Below the pieces are notes generated by a model. It did no database searches. It was not told the origin of the DNA and was given only the letters and a program-made list of their open reading frames with translations. The translations under genes and the position numbers were made by a program. A stretch of DNA of 61,590 nt. Source: an uncultured Bacteroidota bacterium. GTDB lineage: Bacteria > Bacteroidota > Bacteroidia > Bacteroidales > F082. Each line of letters starts with the position of its first letter. Within the stretch, counting starts at the first letter, position 1. Where the stretch lies: NCBI GenBank assembly GCA_903891085.1, contig CAITDJ010000067.1, positions 1 to 61,590 of the forward strand, in the 5' to 3' direction. Of the stretch, positions 1 to 9,949 are shown in pieces.

Positions 1-91
<91 letters not shown>

Positions 92-97
92 CTTAAC

Positions 98-129
98 AAA
101 ACCCCTGAGCCTTCGCTTTGGGGTTTTTT
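98..129 (+). terminator. Intrinsic terminator of the rRNA operon
   Basis: An AAAACCCC arm (98-105) pairs with GGGGTTTT (120-127), with a further inner AGC/GCT pairing around a CTTC loop. The 3' arm runs into six T residues (124-129). It lies just after the 5S rRNA. Confidence 0.9.
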
Positions 130-234
130 GCTTTTATGGCGGTTTTCTTCACCAGGATTTTTTATTGAAACTGCTATTCATTATAAGTCCACTTGCACCT
201 AACAAGATTATCCTTAATTTTACCTAAAAAAAGC

Positions 235-2148
235 ATGCCATTCCTGCACAGAAAACTTTCATTTTCAATTTGCCTATTTCTTGCCTTTCTTTCGACAAGT
301 GCCCAAAATATACCCGATTCAACTTTAATAAAAAGAATAGATTCGACTCAGGTTTTTTATTTTAAACAAAGCTTCGACAGCCTCTTTTTGGGCGCTGTTC
401 ATTCGGTAGACACTTCAGCATTTAATGTTACTGATTTTGATGACCTTGAGAAAACATCAGCCAACTACGCAACACTCAGCAATATTGGCACCCCGCATAA
501 AAATCTTGTCATGAATAACCCATTTTTCGATGGTTATCATTTAGAAAATACTGTTTTCACTCAAATTATCCGTAATGAAAAACACATCCGGTTCACAATA
601 CCAGTACAACCCTACTCCTCTTTGTTTTATACGATGGGGGCAAAAAAAGAACAGCAATTTGATATAAGTTTCGCCAGGCAACTATTCCCTCGCTTTATAA
701 TCGGGTTGGAATTTGCATTAAATAGTTCTCCGGGCATTTACAAAAACAACAAAAGTGATAATTCGAGGGTGTATTTTACCGGTCGTTATAGCACAATTAA
801 TGAAAGATATGCCGTATCAGGTTATTATTATCACGACAAAATTAAACTTCAGGAAAACGGTGGAATCAAGAATGACAGTTTATTTGAAAACAACATAGAA
901 TCAGACCGCAGACTCATACCGGTAAACCTGAATGATGCATCAAACCTGGTAAAAGAATCCGGATTCGGTTTTGAGCACTATTTTAATTTTGTTAAACCAA
1001 ATCCGATAAAAGTAAATGACAGCACTTTCAAACCGCGCCGCTTTCAGTTTGGAAGGATAACCCACAGTCTTAGCTATCATAAAAATCAGATGATCTACGC
1101 AGAGAAAACACCCGTTTCCGATTTTTATTCTGCCTATGATCCTGTCATTGATTCGAATGATACTTACGACAGCGTTTATCAGTTATCTGTCAAAAACCGT
1201 TTGTATATCAGTACTTTAGGATATAAAAAATATAACAACGATGTTCCGTTTTTTTTCTACGCAGGTGTTGAGCATGCCTATATTGTTCAGGCCGATTCAT
1301 TGCAGAAGTCCATTTATAATCAGTTAAATCCATTTGGTGGAATCAGGATAAGCCTTTTTCAATCAAGTTATCTTGATGGTCAGGTAAAGCTGATTACTGG
1401 TAATTATGGAGCCGGCGATCTGTTCATAGACGGTGGAATAAAGCAATTTTTGGGTACTTCAGGTAGAAATCTGGGCAATTTATTCTTTCGTGTAAATATC
1501 ATCAACCAATCACCCTCATGGATGACCGAACGGTATCAGTCAAACCATTTCAGGTGGGAAAATGTATTCGATGATTCGAAGTATATTACGTTCGATGGAG
1601 GTTATTCTATCAAAGGAATTACTGTAGGCGCCCGACTGCAGGTAATTGATAAATATCTCTATTATAACAAATTAGCAAGACCCCAGCAAACATCAGGCAC
1701 AACTAGTTTAAGACATCTTTACACGAAATTTCATATCCAACCAGGTAAGTTTGAGATTACAGGTAGTTTCGATTTTCAGAATATAAGTAACGACTCTATT
1801 ATTCACTTACCAACCTTGTCAGGGAAGCTTAAATTTTCGTTTGCTCAGGATGTCTTTTCCAAGGCTGCTACATTAAAACCAGGCTTCACGATTCGTTGGT
1901 TTTCAAAATATTACGCAGATGCGTATATGCCTGCCCTACGCACTTTTTATCTTCAGGATGAGAAAAAAATTGGCGATTTTCCATTTGTTGATGTTTTTAT
2001 AACCCTGAAAGTGAAGCGTGCGAATCTATTCCTGGAATACGCGAATGTGATGGGGCTATTTGGTAACTACCAGTACTACACGACCATCCATTACCCAATG
2101 CGCGATCCCCGTTTATATTTTGGGATAAAATGGCGCTTTTTTAAATAA
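235..2148 (+). CDS. Putative outer-membrane porin (Bacteroidota Porin_10-like)
   Basis: An exported beta-barrel protein of about 637 residues, recognised as the Bacteroidota 'putative porin' type. The reading frame opens at 193, but ATG 235 gives a clean signal peptide (basic n-region, then FSICLFLAFLSTSAQ), so I start there. The body has no globular enzyme motifs. It shows alternating aromatic/polar strands, a segment around residues 130-200 typical of the family (SLFYTMGAKKEQ..., NNSRVYFTGRYSTINERY), and a C-terminus ending in an aromatic strand (YFGIKWRFFK). The likely role is diffusion across the outer membrane; the substrate is unknown. It ends one base before the convergent djlA-like gene. 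It could be another non-porin barrel; family confidence is moderate, export confidence high. Confidence 0.75.
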   Translation: MPFLHRKLSFSICLFLAFLSTSAQNIPDSTLIKRIDSTQVFYFKQSFDSLFLGAVHSVDTSAFNVTDFDDLEKTSANYATLSNIGTPHKNLVMNNPFFDGYHLENTVFTQIIRNEKHIRFTIPVQPYSSLFYTMGAKKEQQFDISFARQLFPRFIIGLEFALNSSPGIYKNNKSDNSRVYFTGRYSTINERYAVSGYYYHDKIKLQENGGIKNDSLFENNIESDRRLIPVNLNDASNLVKESGFGFEHYFNFVKPNPIKVNDSTFKPRRFQFGRITHSLSYHKNQMIYAEKTPVSDFYSAYDPVIDSNDTYDSVYQLSVKNRLYISTLGYKKYNNDVPFFFYAGVEHAYIVQADSLQKSIYNQLNPFGGIRISLFQSSYLDGQVKLITGNYGAGDLFIDGGIKQFLGTSGRNLGNLFFRVNIINQSPSWMTERYQSNHFRWENVFDDSKYITFDGGYSIKGITVGARLQVIDKYLYYNKLARPQQTSGTTSLRHLYTKFHIQPGKFEITGSFDFQNISNDSIIHLPTLSGKLKFSFAQDVFSKAATLKPGFTIRWFSKYYADAYMPALRTFYLQDEKKIGDFPFVDVFITLKVKRANLFLEYANVMGLFGNYQYYTTIHYPMRDPRLYFGIKWRFFK

Positions 2149-2982
2149 CTACTTAATTCCTCGCTGTTTTTTAATCTGTTCATAGGCACTGCTAACTTCC
2201 TGGAACTTTTCTTCAGCAGCCCTCCTTACCTCATCGCCCTGATGACTTACTTTATCCGGATGATACTTAATGGCCATTTCACGATACGCTTTTTTAATTT
2301 CATCATCAGTAGCGTTGGGATTGACTTCCAGTATTTTATAGGCATTATCGGTATCCTTAAAAAACATTGCCTTAATCGAACTAAAATCAGCTGCACTGAT
2401 TCCAATGAATCCTGCAATTTGCGTGATTACATTCACCTCATCCGGGTGAAAATGATCATCAGCTTTTGAAATGCCGAACAGATAATGCAAAATCTGCAAT
2501 TTTGAAGAATAATCCATATACTGCCCAACCTGCAAACTGACTTCCCTTACATTAATTTCCTGTTTAAGAATTTCACGCAGCATCCCGATGTATTGCTCAG
2601 CATTCTGACCAAAATTCCTGACATAGAATGCCTTCACATATTCGAGTTCCGATTTTTTTACGGTACCATCAGCCTTCATCACTGCAGCAGTAAGTACCAG
2701 CAAACTCATATTAAAATCGGATTGCATCGAAGATTTCTGATCAAATGACCCTTTATTCATATCCTCGAACATTTTACCAAAAGCAAATCCAAGGATTCCA
2801 CCAATGGGACCTCCAAAAGCCCAACCAAGCCCCCCTCCTATCCATTTTGCATAACCGTTTCCATTTTTCGGATTTTGCTTCCCTTCAGGTTTTTTGCCAC
2901 TGCTTTTCGATTGACTATCAATAAATCGTCTGATAATGAAAACAACTAAAGCAACAACAATTACAATTACTACTATTCTCAT
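2149..2982 (-). CDS. DjlA-like membrane-anchored J-domain co-chaperone (TerB + DnaJ)
   Basis: 277 residues. One N-terminal membrane segment (about 2-19) is followed by a lysine-rich linker and a glycine-rich hydrophobic stretch (about 46-72) resembling a glycine zipper. A TerB-like helical domain (about 90-200) and a C-terminal J domain (about 212-277) complete the protein. The J domain has the HPD tripeptide (KYHPDK) needed to stimulate DnaK ATPase. This order matches the DjlA family, which recruits DnaK to the membrane. No dnaK or grpE is adjacent. It converges on the porin gene with no intergenic base. Confidence 0.85.
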   Translation of the reverse strand: MRIVVIVIVVALVVFIIRRFIDSQSKSSGKKPEGKQNPKNGNGYAKWIGGGLGWAFGGPIGGILGFAFGKMFEDMNKGSFDQKSSMQSDFNMSLLVLTAAVMKADGTVKKSELEYVKAFYVRNFGQNAEQYIGMLREILKQEINVREVSLQVGQYMDYSSKLQILHYLFGISKADDHFHPDEVNVITQIAGFIGISAADFSSIKAMFFKDTDNAYKILEVNPNATDDEIKKAYREMAIKYHPDKVSHQGDEVRRAAEEKFQEVSSAYEQIKKQRGIK

Positions 2983-3303
2983 TTACTAAATTTTTGACAA
3001 AATTAAACGAATAGTTTGAGTTTGACTAACCCGAAACCAAATGAGATGGAGAATTTAGTTTTCTTAACAGTTACTAAGGTATATTCTTAAAATACAACAT
3101 AAATCCAATACAAAATATCGATTATTACGATTTCCATTCACTTGATTGAGTAGGAATCTATGACCATTTAATCAAAAAAGAAAACTCACTATTAATAATG
3201 ATTCTAAATTAGCCTGAGTGGTTGAATAATAACATAGAGTTAACACTCAATCATTACTTTTGCGAGACCAATTAAACAACTACAACTAATTATCGATAAA
3301 TTT
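2983..3303. other. AT-rich intergenic region with weak promoter-like signals
   Basis: About 320 bases with no credible ORF. It holds a TACTTTTG -7-like element (3255-3262) ahead of the small gene at 3304, without a matching -33 TTG at the usual distance. A 9-bp inverted pair, TGATTGAGT (3143-3151) and ACTCAATCA (3245-3253), could be chance. No hairpin terminator was seen. Confidence 0.35.
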
Positions 3304-3645
3304 ATGTTATTCGGAAAAAAAGCTAGTCCAGATCAGGGTCAGATTCAAGTCGCATATCAACAACATCTGCCCGAAACCAAAAAGCTACTGATTTATAATA
3401 TGGGTAAATCAAGTTTAAAAACAGTGCATCTAGTTATCATTAACGAAACCGAAGAATGGTTTGAATATCCATGCGAACCCATTTCAGCACGGTCAAATGA
3501 AGTTGTCGATTTCGGAAATACAATGGCTGTCGATGGAAAATTGTTTACAGGAAATATACTAAAAGTAACAGTGAAAGTCAATAATTCGACGGTGGTCTTT
3601 ACACCAAATGTAAATGGCCGGTTCGATTTAATTCAACTTATTTAA
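3304..3645 (+). CDS. Small conserved-looking protein of unknown function (113 aa)
   Basis: I do not recognise this protein. It has no signal peptide or membrane segment. The sequence is mixed alpha/beta with a beta-rich second half (VHLVIINETEEWFEYPCEP, VTVKVNNSTVVFTP), suggesting a small beta-sandwich. It stands alone in its own orientation between the djlA-like gene and the saccharopine pathway, and its ATG follows a -7-like TACTTTTG by about 40 bases. Codon use is like its neighbours, which supports it being real. Confidence 0.6.
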   Translation: MLFGKKASPDQGQIQVAYQQHLPETKKLLIYNMGKSSLKTVHLVIINETEEWFEYPCEPISARSNEVVDFGNTMAVDGKLFTGNILKVTVKVNNSTVVFTPNVNGRFDLIQLI

Positions 3646-3679
3646 CTGATTATCAATCATCAGTACTATTTATTACAGT

Positions 3680-5017
3680 TCAATTTAAAAGTTCCTCCTT
3701 CTCAATAAAACGAATTCCACTGTCTTCTAATTCCGATAAGATTGGGGCATATAATTCAGGTTTTGTGGGAACAATAACGCCTTTTGAGGTAATTTTACCG
3801 GTTAGTAAAAGCTTCACGGCAATTGCCAACGGAGTTCCAACTGTAACGGCCATGGCTGTATTCACAGTGTCAATTCCAATAAATCCCATCGCCGAAGTAA
3901 TTTTAAACAATTGATTGTCAAGCAAATATTCGAATTCATGTTGCATAACAATCATGTCTTTGTCGTTTTTATTGAGCGATAATTTTGTTTCGAGTAATTG
4001 CTGCAATATTTGTGCAGGCGTTGCATTACTGAGCAAAACAGGTGTATCTTCAAAAATACCCAGCCATTTTAGTTTTCGCATAATCTCTCCATCAGGTTCA
4101 AGATTGAGATATTCACACAGTTTATCTTCGACTGGCTTTACCAGATCGTAGCGCAAAAAAGTATTGATAAACTCACGGTAGGTCATTTTTTCAGAATTTT
4201 CGAGCGTATAGGTATCATCCGTACAACCTAATTGTACGAATACATCCCAAGCTTCACAGTAGCCTGGTCTGCGCATAGTTCCACGAAACATGGTTGGAAT
4301 ACCCTCAATATCATAAATCTTCCGATATTTTAATGAGTCACGATTGGGATACACCTCAAAATCACCGAAATTCAACACAGTGCGGGGCATAATTCGTCCA
4401 AAAAGTTTGTGATATGGGATATATTTGAATCTTCCATTGATGATATATTGCGAAACACCCTGCCCTGCCAGCACAACATTTCTTGGATTCCAGGTAAATT
4501 TGTAGTTCCATGGATTATCGTCTGATTCAGGCGCCACCAAACCACCTGTAAATGAATAAAACGCAGTCAGTTTACCTCCTTTATCGCGAATCCGATCGAT
4601 AATCTGCATAGCCGACATATGGTCAATACCAGGATCTACACCTAATTCATTTAAAAAAGTGAGTCCCTTTCCCATAATTTCTCCTTCAATCTGTCTCAAA
4701 AATGGTGATACATAGGAAGCCGTTGCCATATTGATACCTTGTTTTAGACATTCAGCAGCAATCAGGTCGTGAAAACGGGCTGGAAGCATTGAAACTACAA
4801 TATCCATTCCGTTGACAACGGTCGGAATAGTCTCTGTTTCGTTAATATCGAATCGGAATGCTTTTGCGTTGGGATGGTTTTTTACCTTACGTATTGCCAG
4901 TTCAACATCAAGATCGCCCAACAGAATTTGCCAGTTGTTTGCTTCACTTTTTGATATCAGATAATCAATTAAACTGGTGGCCGAGAGTCCGGCACCTAAT
5001 ATTAATATTCTCTTCAT
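3680..5017 (-). CDS. Saccharopine dehydrogenase (glutamate-forming type)
   Basis: 445 residues of the saccharopine dehydrogenase family (LYS9 / AASS C-terminal domain type). The family oxidises saccharopine to glutamate and alpha-aminoadipate semialdehyde with NAD(P)+. The N-terminus carries a Rossmann nucleotide-binding motif (LILGAGLSATSL). Residues 125-135 have the family motif ELGVDPGIDHM, and the long C-terminal insertion domain is present. The partner lysine-ketoglutarate reductase gene lies 52 bases upstream on the same strand, so the two halves of the eukaryotic bifunctional enzyme are encoded as separate neighbouring genes here. Related family members include carboxynorspermidine synthase; the LKR neighbour argues for the lysine pathway. 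Confidence 0.85.
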   Translation of the reverse strand: MKRILILGAGLSATSLIDYLISKSEANNWQILLGDLDVELAIRKVKNHPNAKAFRFDINETETIPTVVNGMDIVVSMLPARFHDLIAAECLKQGINMATASYVSPFLRQIEGEIMGKGLTFLNELGVDPGIDHMSAMQIIDRIRDKGGKLTAFYSFTGGLVAPESDDNPWNYKFTWNPRNVVLAGQGVSQYIINGRFKYIPYHKLFGRIMPRTVLNFGDFEVYPNRDSLKYRKIYDIEGIPTMFRGTMRRPGYCEAWDVFVQLGCTDDTYTLENSEKMTYREFINTFLRYDLVKPVEDKLCEYLNLEPDGEIMRKLKWLGIFEDTPVLLSNATPAQILQQLLETKLSLNKNDKDMIVMQHEFEYLLDNQLFKITSAMGFIGIDTVNTAMAVTVGTPLAIAVKLLLTGKITSKGVIVPTKPELYAPILSELEDSGIRFIEKEELLN

Positions 5018-5069
5018 AAACTGATTATTAAACAGTTAGATTAGTGATTACTAAATTGAAAAATATGTA

Positions 5070-6371
5070 TTAAATAAAACTCTTCATATAGTCATAATTG
5101 GGCGTAAATTCGCCTTTATGCAGTATGAGTGCCTTTTTTATTGGTTGTGGCAACGCTAATTCATCAAACGGTTTACTATAATCGGCCTTCACAATTTGTT
5201 CAACATAAGGCAGCAAAGCCTCACTAAAGGCGATAGATGATTCGAGTGGCAATTCGCTTGGCAAAATATCGACAGCCATCACTAAAATACCATCCCCTTC
5301 AAAGCCATATGTTGGTTTTCTGGTAACCGGATTATACATAAACACAGGATTCTCAATTTCGGTGCCTTTGTGTGTACATTCAATGGAACCATCCGGATCA
5401 CAACTTATATCACCAATGACCTTAAGCTTGGGTTCTCCTTTTGCATAAAGTGTTTCAAGAAAATCCTTTGAAATTATTCTTGGGTAGCGATTGTTCCAAT
5501 AAATGCAATTTACCAAAACAGTAAGGTTTGGTACATACTTTTCAAATTGATTTTCGTAGAATTCGGGGTGACTGTAATAATGCTGCAAATCGAAAACTGC
5601 CGTTCGGTCGATTGGACATGACAGATCACTTTCTTTAAACACAACTTTGTAAATCAGATTATTAGGAGCTTGTTTAAAATCCAGTTCCAGCAATTGTTTC
5701 GGAGTAATCTCGATAGAAGGGAGTAAATGTGCGATTTCCTGCGCGCCCTTTGAAACGTTTCCATAACCGGTAAACCCTATAACAATGGGAGAAACAGCAG
5801 CAGGTAATCCATTATGGGCAATTTCGTAACCCACTTTTGATACAGCTTCGCGTGCCTGCTTTAGTGACGGATAGGTGTAGGCCTGCCGAATATGAGAAAA
5901 TGGTGTTTCAATCCCCTGCAACTTATACCGTTGACCCAACGACCACAATGAATTGATCATACCCGCCAAACCAGCAAACCTGCCAAAAAATATTAATCTT
6001 TTATTTTCCTCATTTTCAATCTTTTCGTAATCAATTAATTGACATTTTTTCTCCATCATTGCCCGAAGCATCGGCATATTATAGGGCTGACCTTTAACAA
6101 CATGCGAAAAGAAAACATAGGTTTTATTTTCTTCAAAAAATTCATCAGGCATTTCTTTTACTCCAAAAATGACGGATGCTTTCTCAAGCGATGAAACGAC
6201 TTTTGCGCCGGCATCCACAAAACTATCGTCTGTAAATGCGCGCTTGGCTGAAGTTTGGACATGAAACTCAAGTCCTTTCTCCGTCAGCTTTTTCAAATGA
6301 TGCGGCACAATTGCTACCCTCCGCTCCATTTCATATTTATCCTCGTACCTTAATCCAACAATGCTATCCAT
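5070..6371 (-). CDS. Lysine-ketoglutarate reductase-like protein (LKR half of AASS)
   Basis: 433 residues, resembling the N-terminal half of alpha-aminoadipic semialdehyde synthase, which condenses lysine and 2-oxoglutarate to saccharopine with NADPH. An alanine-dehydrogenase/transhydrogenase N-terminal-like fold starts with KYEMERRVAIVPHHL, where the conserved Arg and His face the substrate. A second Rossmann region has GFTGYGNVSKGAQEI (about 199-213). It is the first gene of a two-gene unit with saccharopine dehydrogenase, which supports a catabolic lysine route. No aminoadipate semialdehyde dehydrogenase is seen in the window. The alternative is a divergent alanine dehydrogenase, judged less likely because of the neighbour and length. 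Confidence 0.8.
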   Translation of the reverse strand: MDSIVGLRYEDKYEMERRVAIVPHHLKKLTEKGLEFHVQTSAKRAFTDDSFVDAGAKVVSSLEKASVIFGVKEMPDEFFEENKTYVFFSHVVKGQPYNMPMLRAMMEKKCQLIDYEKIENEENKRLIFFGRFAGLAGMINSLWSLGQRYKLQGIETPFSHIRQAYTYPSLKQAREAVSKVGYEIAHNGLPAAVSPIVIGFTGYGNVSKGAQEIAHLLPSIEITPKQLLELDFKQAPNNLIYKVVFKESDLSCPIDRTAVFDLQHYYSHPEFYENQFEKYVPNLTVLVNCIYWNNRYPRIISKDFLETLYAKGEPKLKVIGDISCDPDGSIECTHKGTEIENPVFMYNPVTRKPTYGFEGDGILVMAVDILPSELPLESSIAFSEALLPYVEQIVKADYSKPFDELALPQPIKKALILHKGEFTPNYDYMKSFI

Positions 6372-6556
6372 AATTTAAAATCTGTTTCTAGTTATGAGCA
6401 AATTTCGGTCTTTTTTTCGGATTGTTATGCCTCAGGGAATTCATTTAATTCGCAAATCTTCAATTTAGAAGTTTTATAAATTAAAATTTCAAACGATTGC
6501 ATTTAAATATATAGAAATGGATTCGATCATTACTCAAACACAACACTTTTTTGTTT

Positions 6557-6564
6557 TACTTTTG
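6557..6564 (+). promoter_or_regulatory. Candidate -7 element upstream of ppdK
   Basis: TACTTTTG matches the Bacteroidota -7 consensus TAnnTTTG, about 75 bases before the ppdK start. I see no clear -33 TTG at the usual spacing, so the assignment is tentative. Confidence 0.35.
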
Positions 6565-6638
6565 TTACTGTGTAAGACATATCTATAAGAGTATTAATTC
6601 TGACAATCAAATACTTAATAAATTAAATATTAATTGAA

Positions 6639-9401
6639 ATGACAAAAGTAAAGTATGTTTATTCCTTTGGTGACCGCAAAGCTGAAGGAAATGCTTCAAT
6701 GAAGAATCTGTTAGGTGGTAAAGGAGCCAATCTGGCCGACATGAATACATTTGGTATTCCAGTTCCTCCCGGATTCACGATAACCACAGAAGTGTGTACC
6801 ATTTACAATGAACAAGGTAAAGATCATGCTATTAAACTGATCAAAGCCGAAGTGGAAGAAGCTGTTAAAATGGTTGAAAAAATCATGGGCACCAAATTCG
6901 GTAGCCGCGAAAATCCTTGTTTACTTTCAGTTCGTTCGGGTGCACGGGCCTCAATGCCTGGTATGATGGACACTGTGTTGAACCTTGGATTAAATGATGC
7001 AGCAGTTGAAGGGATTGCAAAGAAATCAGGTAATGAACGATTTGCCTGGGATTCGTATCGCAGGTTTGTTCAGATGTTTGGTGATGTCGTGTTGGGAATG
7101 AAACCACAATCGAAAGAAGCACACGATCCATTTGAAGAAATCATCGATAAGATGAAAGAAGAAAAAGGTGTTGCTCTCGATACAGAACTTTCGACCGATG
7201 ATTTGAAAGAAATGGTCCGCCGTTTCAAAGCAGCCGTTAAAACTGTTACAGGGAAAGATTTCCCGACAGATCCATGGGAACAACTTTACGGATCCATTAT
7301 GGCAGTATTTGATAGTTGGATGAATGAACGAGCAATCTACTACCGCAAACTCAATAATATTCCAAGTGAATGGGGAACCGCAGTCACCGTGCAGGCAATG
7401 GTTTTCGGAAATATGGGCGAAAACTCAGGAACCGGAGTTGCTTTCACCAGAGATGCTGCCACAGGCGAAGATATCTTCAATGGTGAATATCTGATCAATG
7501 CCCAGGGCGAAGATGTTGTTGCCGGTATCAGAACACCACAACAAATCACCCTTGAAGGTTCAAAACGTTGGGCTGCCCAACAAAATATCAGTGAAGAAAT
7601 CAGGTCAACCCAGTTCCCTTCACTGGAAGAAGTTATGCCTGCTGTGTATAAAGAACTTGATCAGGTTCAGCAGAGCCTTGAGGATCACTATACCGATATG
7701 CAAGATCTCGAATTTACCATTCAGGATGGTAAATTATGGATGCTTCAGACTCGCAACGGAAAACGCACCGGAGCAGCCATGGTACAAATTGCTGTTGAAA
7801 TGGCCGAACAGGGCCTCATCAAAAAAGGTGATGCACTTCTTCGCGTTGAACCCAATAAACTGGACGAGTTATTACACCCTGTTTTTGACAATGCAGCCTT
7901 AAAAACTGCAAGTGTGATGGCAAAAGGTTTACCTGCTTCACCTGGTGCTGCTACCGGTCAGATTGTATTTCATGCTGACGAAGCAGAAGAATGGGCTGCA
8001 AAAGGAAAAAAAGTCATTCTGGTGCGCATTGAAACTTCTCCCGAAGATTTGAAAGGGATGAACGTTGCCGAAGGAATTTTGACCGCACGCGGAGGCATGA
8101 CATCACACGCTGCAGTTGTTGCCCGTGGTATGGGAAAATGCTGTGTTTCAGGGGCTGGTGGCATCCTGATCGATTACAAAAAACGCACCATAACCATGAA
8201 AGGTAAAGAATTCAAAGAGGGTGATTTTCTTTCATTAAATGGGACAACCGGAGAAGTATATGATGGTCGTGTTGCTACAAAAGAGCCAGAAATGAGCGGT
8301 TATTTCGGAAAACTAATGGAAATGGCCGATTCAAAATCCAGGATGCTTGTTCGTACAAATGCTGATACACCGCACGATGCAATAGTTGCCCGTCAGTTTG
8401 GGGCACAGGGTATCGGATTATGCCGCACGGAACATATGTTCTTTGGCGGTGATAAAATTATCGCCATGCGTGAAATGATCCTAGCCGATGATTTAGCCGG
8501 ACGACGCATAGCCCTTGAAAAACTATTACCTATGCAACGTGAAGACTTTGAGGGAATCTTCGAAGCCATGCAAGATCTGCCTGTAACTGTACGCTTGCTC
8601 GATCCACCATTGCACGAATTTGTTCCTCATGATGTGAAAGGTCAGAAAGAAATGGCCGATGTGATGGGCGTTTCTGCTGCCAAAATCAAAGCAAAAGTTG
8701 AAGAATTACATGAGTTCAACCCTATGCTTGGTCATCGTGGATGCAGGTTGGGAAATACTTACCCTGAAATCACCGAGATGCAGGCGCGCGCTATCATTGA
8801 AGCAGCCCTGAACCTCAAAGCAAAAGGTATTAATGCACTTCCTGAAATCATGATTCCATTAACCGGGACCCTGGAAGAAATGGTGATGCAGGAAAAAATC
8901 GTTCGCGATACCATAAGTGCAGTATTCGCCGAAAGAGGTGATTCGATGAAATATCTCGTAGGAACAATGATTGAAGTTCCAAGAGCGGCCATCGTAGCCG
9001 ACCAGATAGCCCAATCAGCTGAGTTCTTCTCATTCGGAACCAATGACTTAACACAGATGACCTTTGGTTATTCACGCGATGATGCCGGAAAATTCCTCGA
9101 AGTGTATAAGGAAAAAGGGATTTTGAAACACGATCCATTCCAGGTTCTCGACCAGCAAGGTGTTGGACAATTGGTGAAAATGGCAGTTGACAGAGGTCGC
9201 ATAACTCGCCCTAACATCAAATTGGGAATTTGTGGTGAACATGGTGGCGAACCAAGCTCAGTGAAATTCTGCCATTATGCAGGATTGAACTATGTTAGCT
9301 GCTCACCTTTCCGTGTGCCTATCGCCCGTTTGGCTGCTGCTCAGGCTGCTGTTGAAGAAAAAATGGCCGAAAAAGGAAAAAAGGATAAGAAAAAACACTA
9401 A
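6639..9401 (+). CDS. ppdK: Pyruvate, phosphate dikinase
   Basis: 920 residues, full length for PPDK, which interconverts pyruvate + ATP + Pi and PEP + AMP + PPi in the cytosol. The N-terminal ATP-grasp nucleotide domain begins with GGKGANLADM. The central phosphohistidine domain has GGMTSHAAVVARGMGK with the catalytic His. The C-terminal TIM barrel has LLDPPLHEF, the GTNDLTQ segment and CGEHGGEP. The tail is lysine-rich (KMAEKGKKDKKKH). With the nearby ATP-type PEP carboxykinase it suggests flexible, pyrophosphate-sparing flux at the PEP/pyruvate node, common in anaerobic Bacteroidota. It is monocistronic, ending in a strong terminator. Confidence 0.97.
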   Translation: MTKVKYVYSFGDRKAEGNASMKNLLGGKGANLADMNTFGIPVPPGFTITTEVCTIYNEQGKDHAIKLIKAEVEEAVKMVEKIMGTKFGSRENPCLLSVRSGARASMPGMMDTVLNLGLNDAAVEGIAKKSGNERFAWDSYRRFVQMFGDVVLGMKPQSKEAHDPFEEIIDKMKEEKGVALDTELSTDDLKEMVRRFKAAVKTVTGKDFPTDPWEQLYGSIMAVFDSWMNERAIYYRKLNNIPSEWGTAVTVQAMVFGNMGENSGTGVAFTRDAATGEDIFNGEYLINAQGEDVVAGIRTPQQITLEGSKRWAAQQNISEEIRSTQFPSLEEVMPAVYKELDQVQQSLEDHYTDMQDLEFTIQDGKLWMLQTRNGKRTGAAMVQIAVEMAEQGLIKKGDALLRVEPNKLDELLHPVFDNAALKTASVMAKGLPASPGAATGQIVFHADEAEEWAAKGKKVILVRIETSPEDLKGMNVAEGILTARGGMTSHAAVVARGMGKCCVSGAGGILIDYKKRTITMKGKEFKEGDFLSLNGTTGEVYDGRVATKEPEMSGYFGKLMEMADSKSRMLVRTNADTPHDAIVARQFGAQGIGLCRTEHMFFGGDKIIAMREMILADDLAGRRIALEKLLPMQREDFEGIFEAMQDLPVTVRLLDPPLHEFVPHDVKGQKEMADVMGVSAAKIKAKVEELHEFNPMLGHRGCRLGNTYPEITEMQARAIIEAALNLKAKGINALPEIMIPLTGTLEEMVMQEKIVRDTISAVFAERGDSMKYLVGTMIEVPRAAIVADQIAQSAEFFSFGTNDLTQMTFGYSRDDAGKFLEVYKEKGILKHDPFQVLDQQGVGQLVKMAVDRGRITRPNIKLGICGEHGGEPSSVKFCHYAGLNYVSCSPFRVPIARLAAAQAAVEEKMAEKGKKDKKKH

Positions 9402-9420
9402 GCGTTGTTTTTAATAACTC

Positions 9421-9458
9421 AATAAGGCGTTAAACTTACGTTTAACGCCTTATTTTTT
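9421..9458 (+). terminator. Strong intrinsic terminator after ppdK
   Basis: A perfect 15-bp stem (9421-9435 with 9440-9454) with a TTAC loop is followed by a T run to 9458. It sits 20 bases after the ppdK stop and just before the end of the convergent gene, so it probably insulates both. Confidence 0.93.
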
Positions 9459-9463
9459 TGAAA

Positions 9464-9949
9464 TTATTCAACCTGAGCCAGAAGTGCCACATAGTTCTTT
9501 CCGTACTTTTTTGCACATTTCGGACAAGTCGTATACCACATATGCAACTTATTGATTGTCATTTCTTTGTATTTTACAATGCTTTCAAAATCTTTTGTCC
9601 ATTTCCCGGTATTTTGGAATGAACCTTCGTAAACTTTACTATAAAATTTTCCGGTTATCAGCACATTTTCCGCATTCGGAATTACCTTATCAACAGCAAG
9701 ATAAAGATCCATATTCCATTTTGATGTATGGTCTGACAAACAGAGTCCATCGGTTAAAACCACACCGGCCTGTGTAATTACTTTATCGAGTTTTTTCATA
9801 ACACTGCCAAAATTCAATGGCATATAGAAAACAGTACAAACGCTGTCACGGATGAATTTTTTATTTTCCCATACGATCATTTTGTCATCCCACGGAATAG
9901 GATCAAATTCAGGACAACAGATGGTGTTGGTTTCTGATTGTGATGTCAT
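9464..9949 (-). CDS. Cysteine-containing conserved protein, possibly metal-binding, function unknown
   Basis: About 161 residues; a family I have seen annotated only loosely (for example 'hydrolase'). The frame opens at 9961, but ATG 9949 is preceded by GGAGG six bases upstream, a rare clear ribosome binding site in this window, so I prefer it. Near the N-terminus is CCPEFDPIPWD and near the C-terminus CPKCAKKYGKNYV; these two cysteine pairs could bind zinc. There is no signal peptide. It converges on ppdK across a shared terminator. No function is assigned. Confidence 0.65.
   Translation of the reverse strand: MTSQSETNTICCPEFDPIPWDDKMIVWENKKFIRDSVCTVFYMPLNFGSVMKKLDKVITQAGVVLTDGLCLSDHTSKWNMDLYLAVDKVIPNAENVLITGKFYSKVYEGSFQNTGKWTKDFESIVKYKEMTINKLHMWYTTCPKCAKKYGKNYVALLAQVE

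Noticed and set aside
7498..7902. 134-codon plus-strand ORF in another frame of ppdK
   Set aside because: The ppdK frame is intact and conserved through this stretch; the alternative frame has no domain or start signal.
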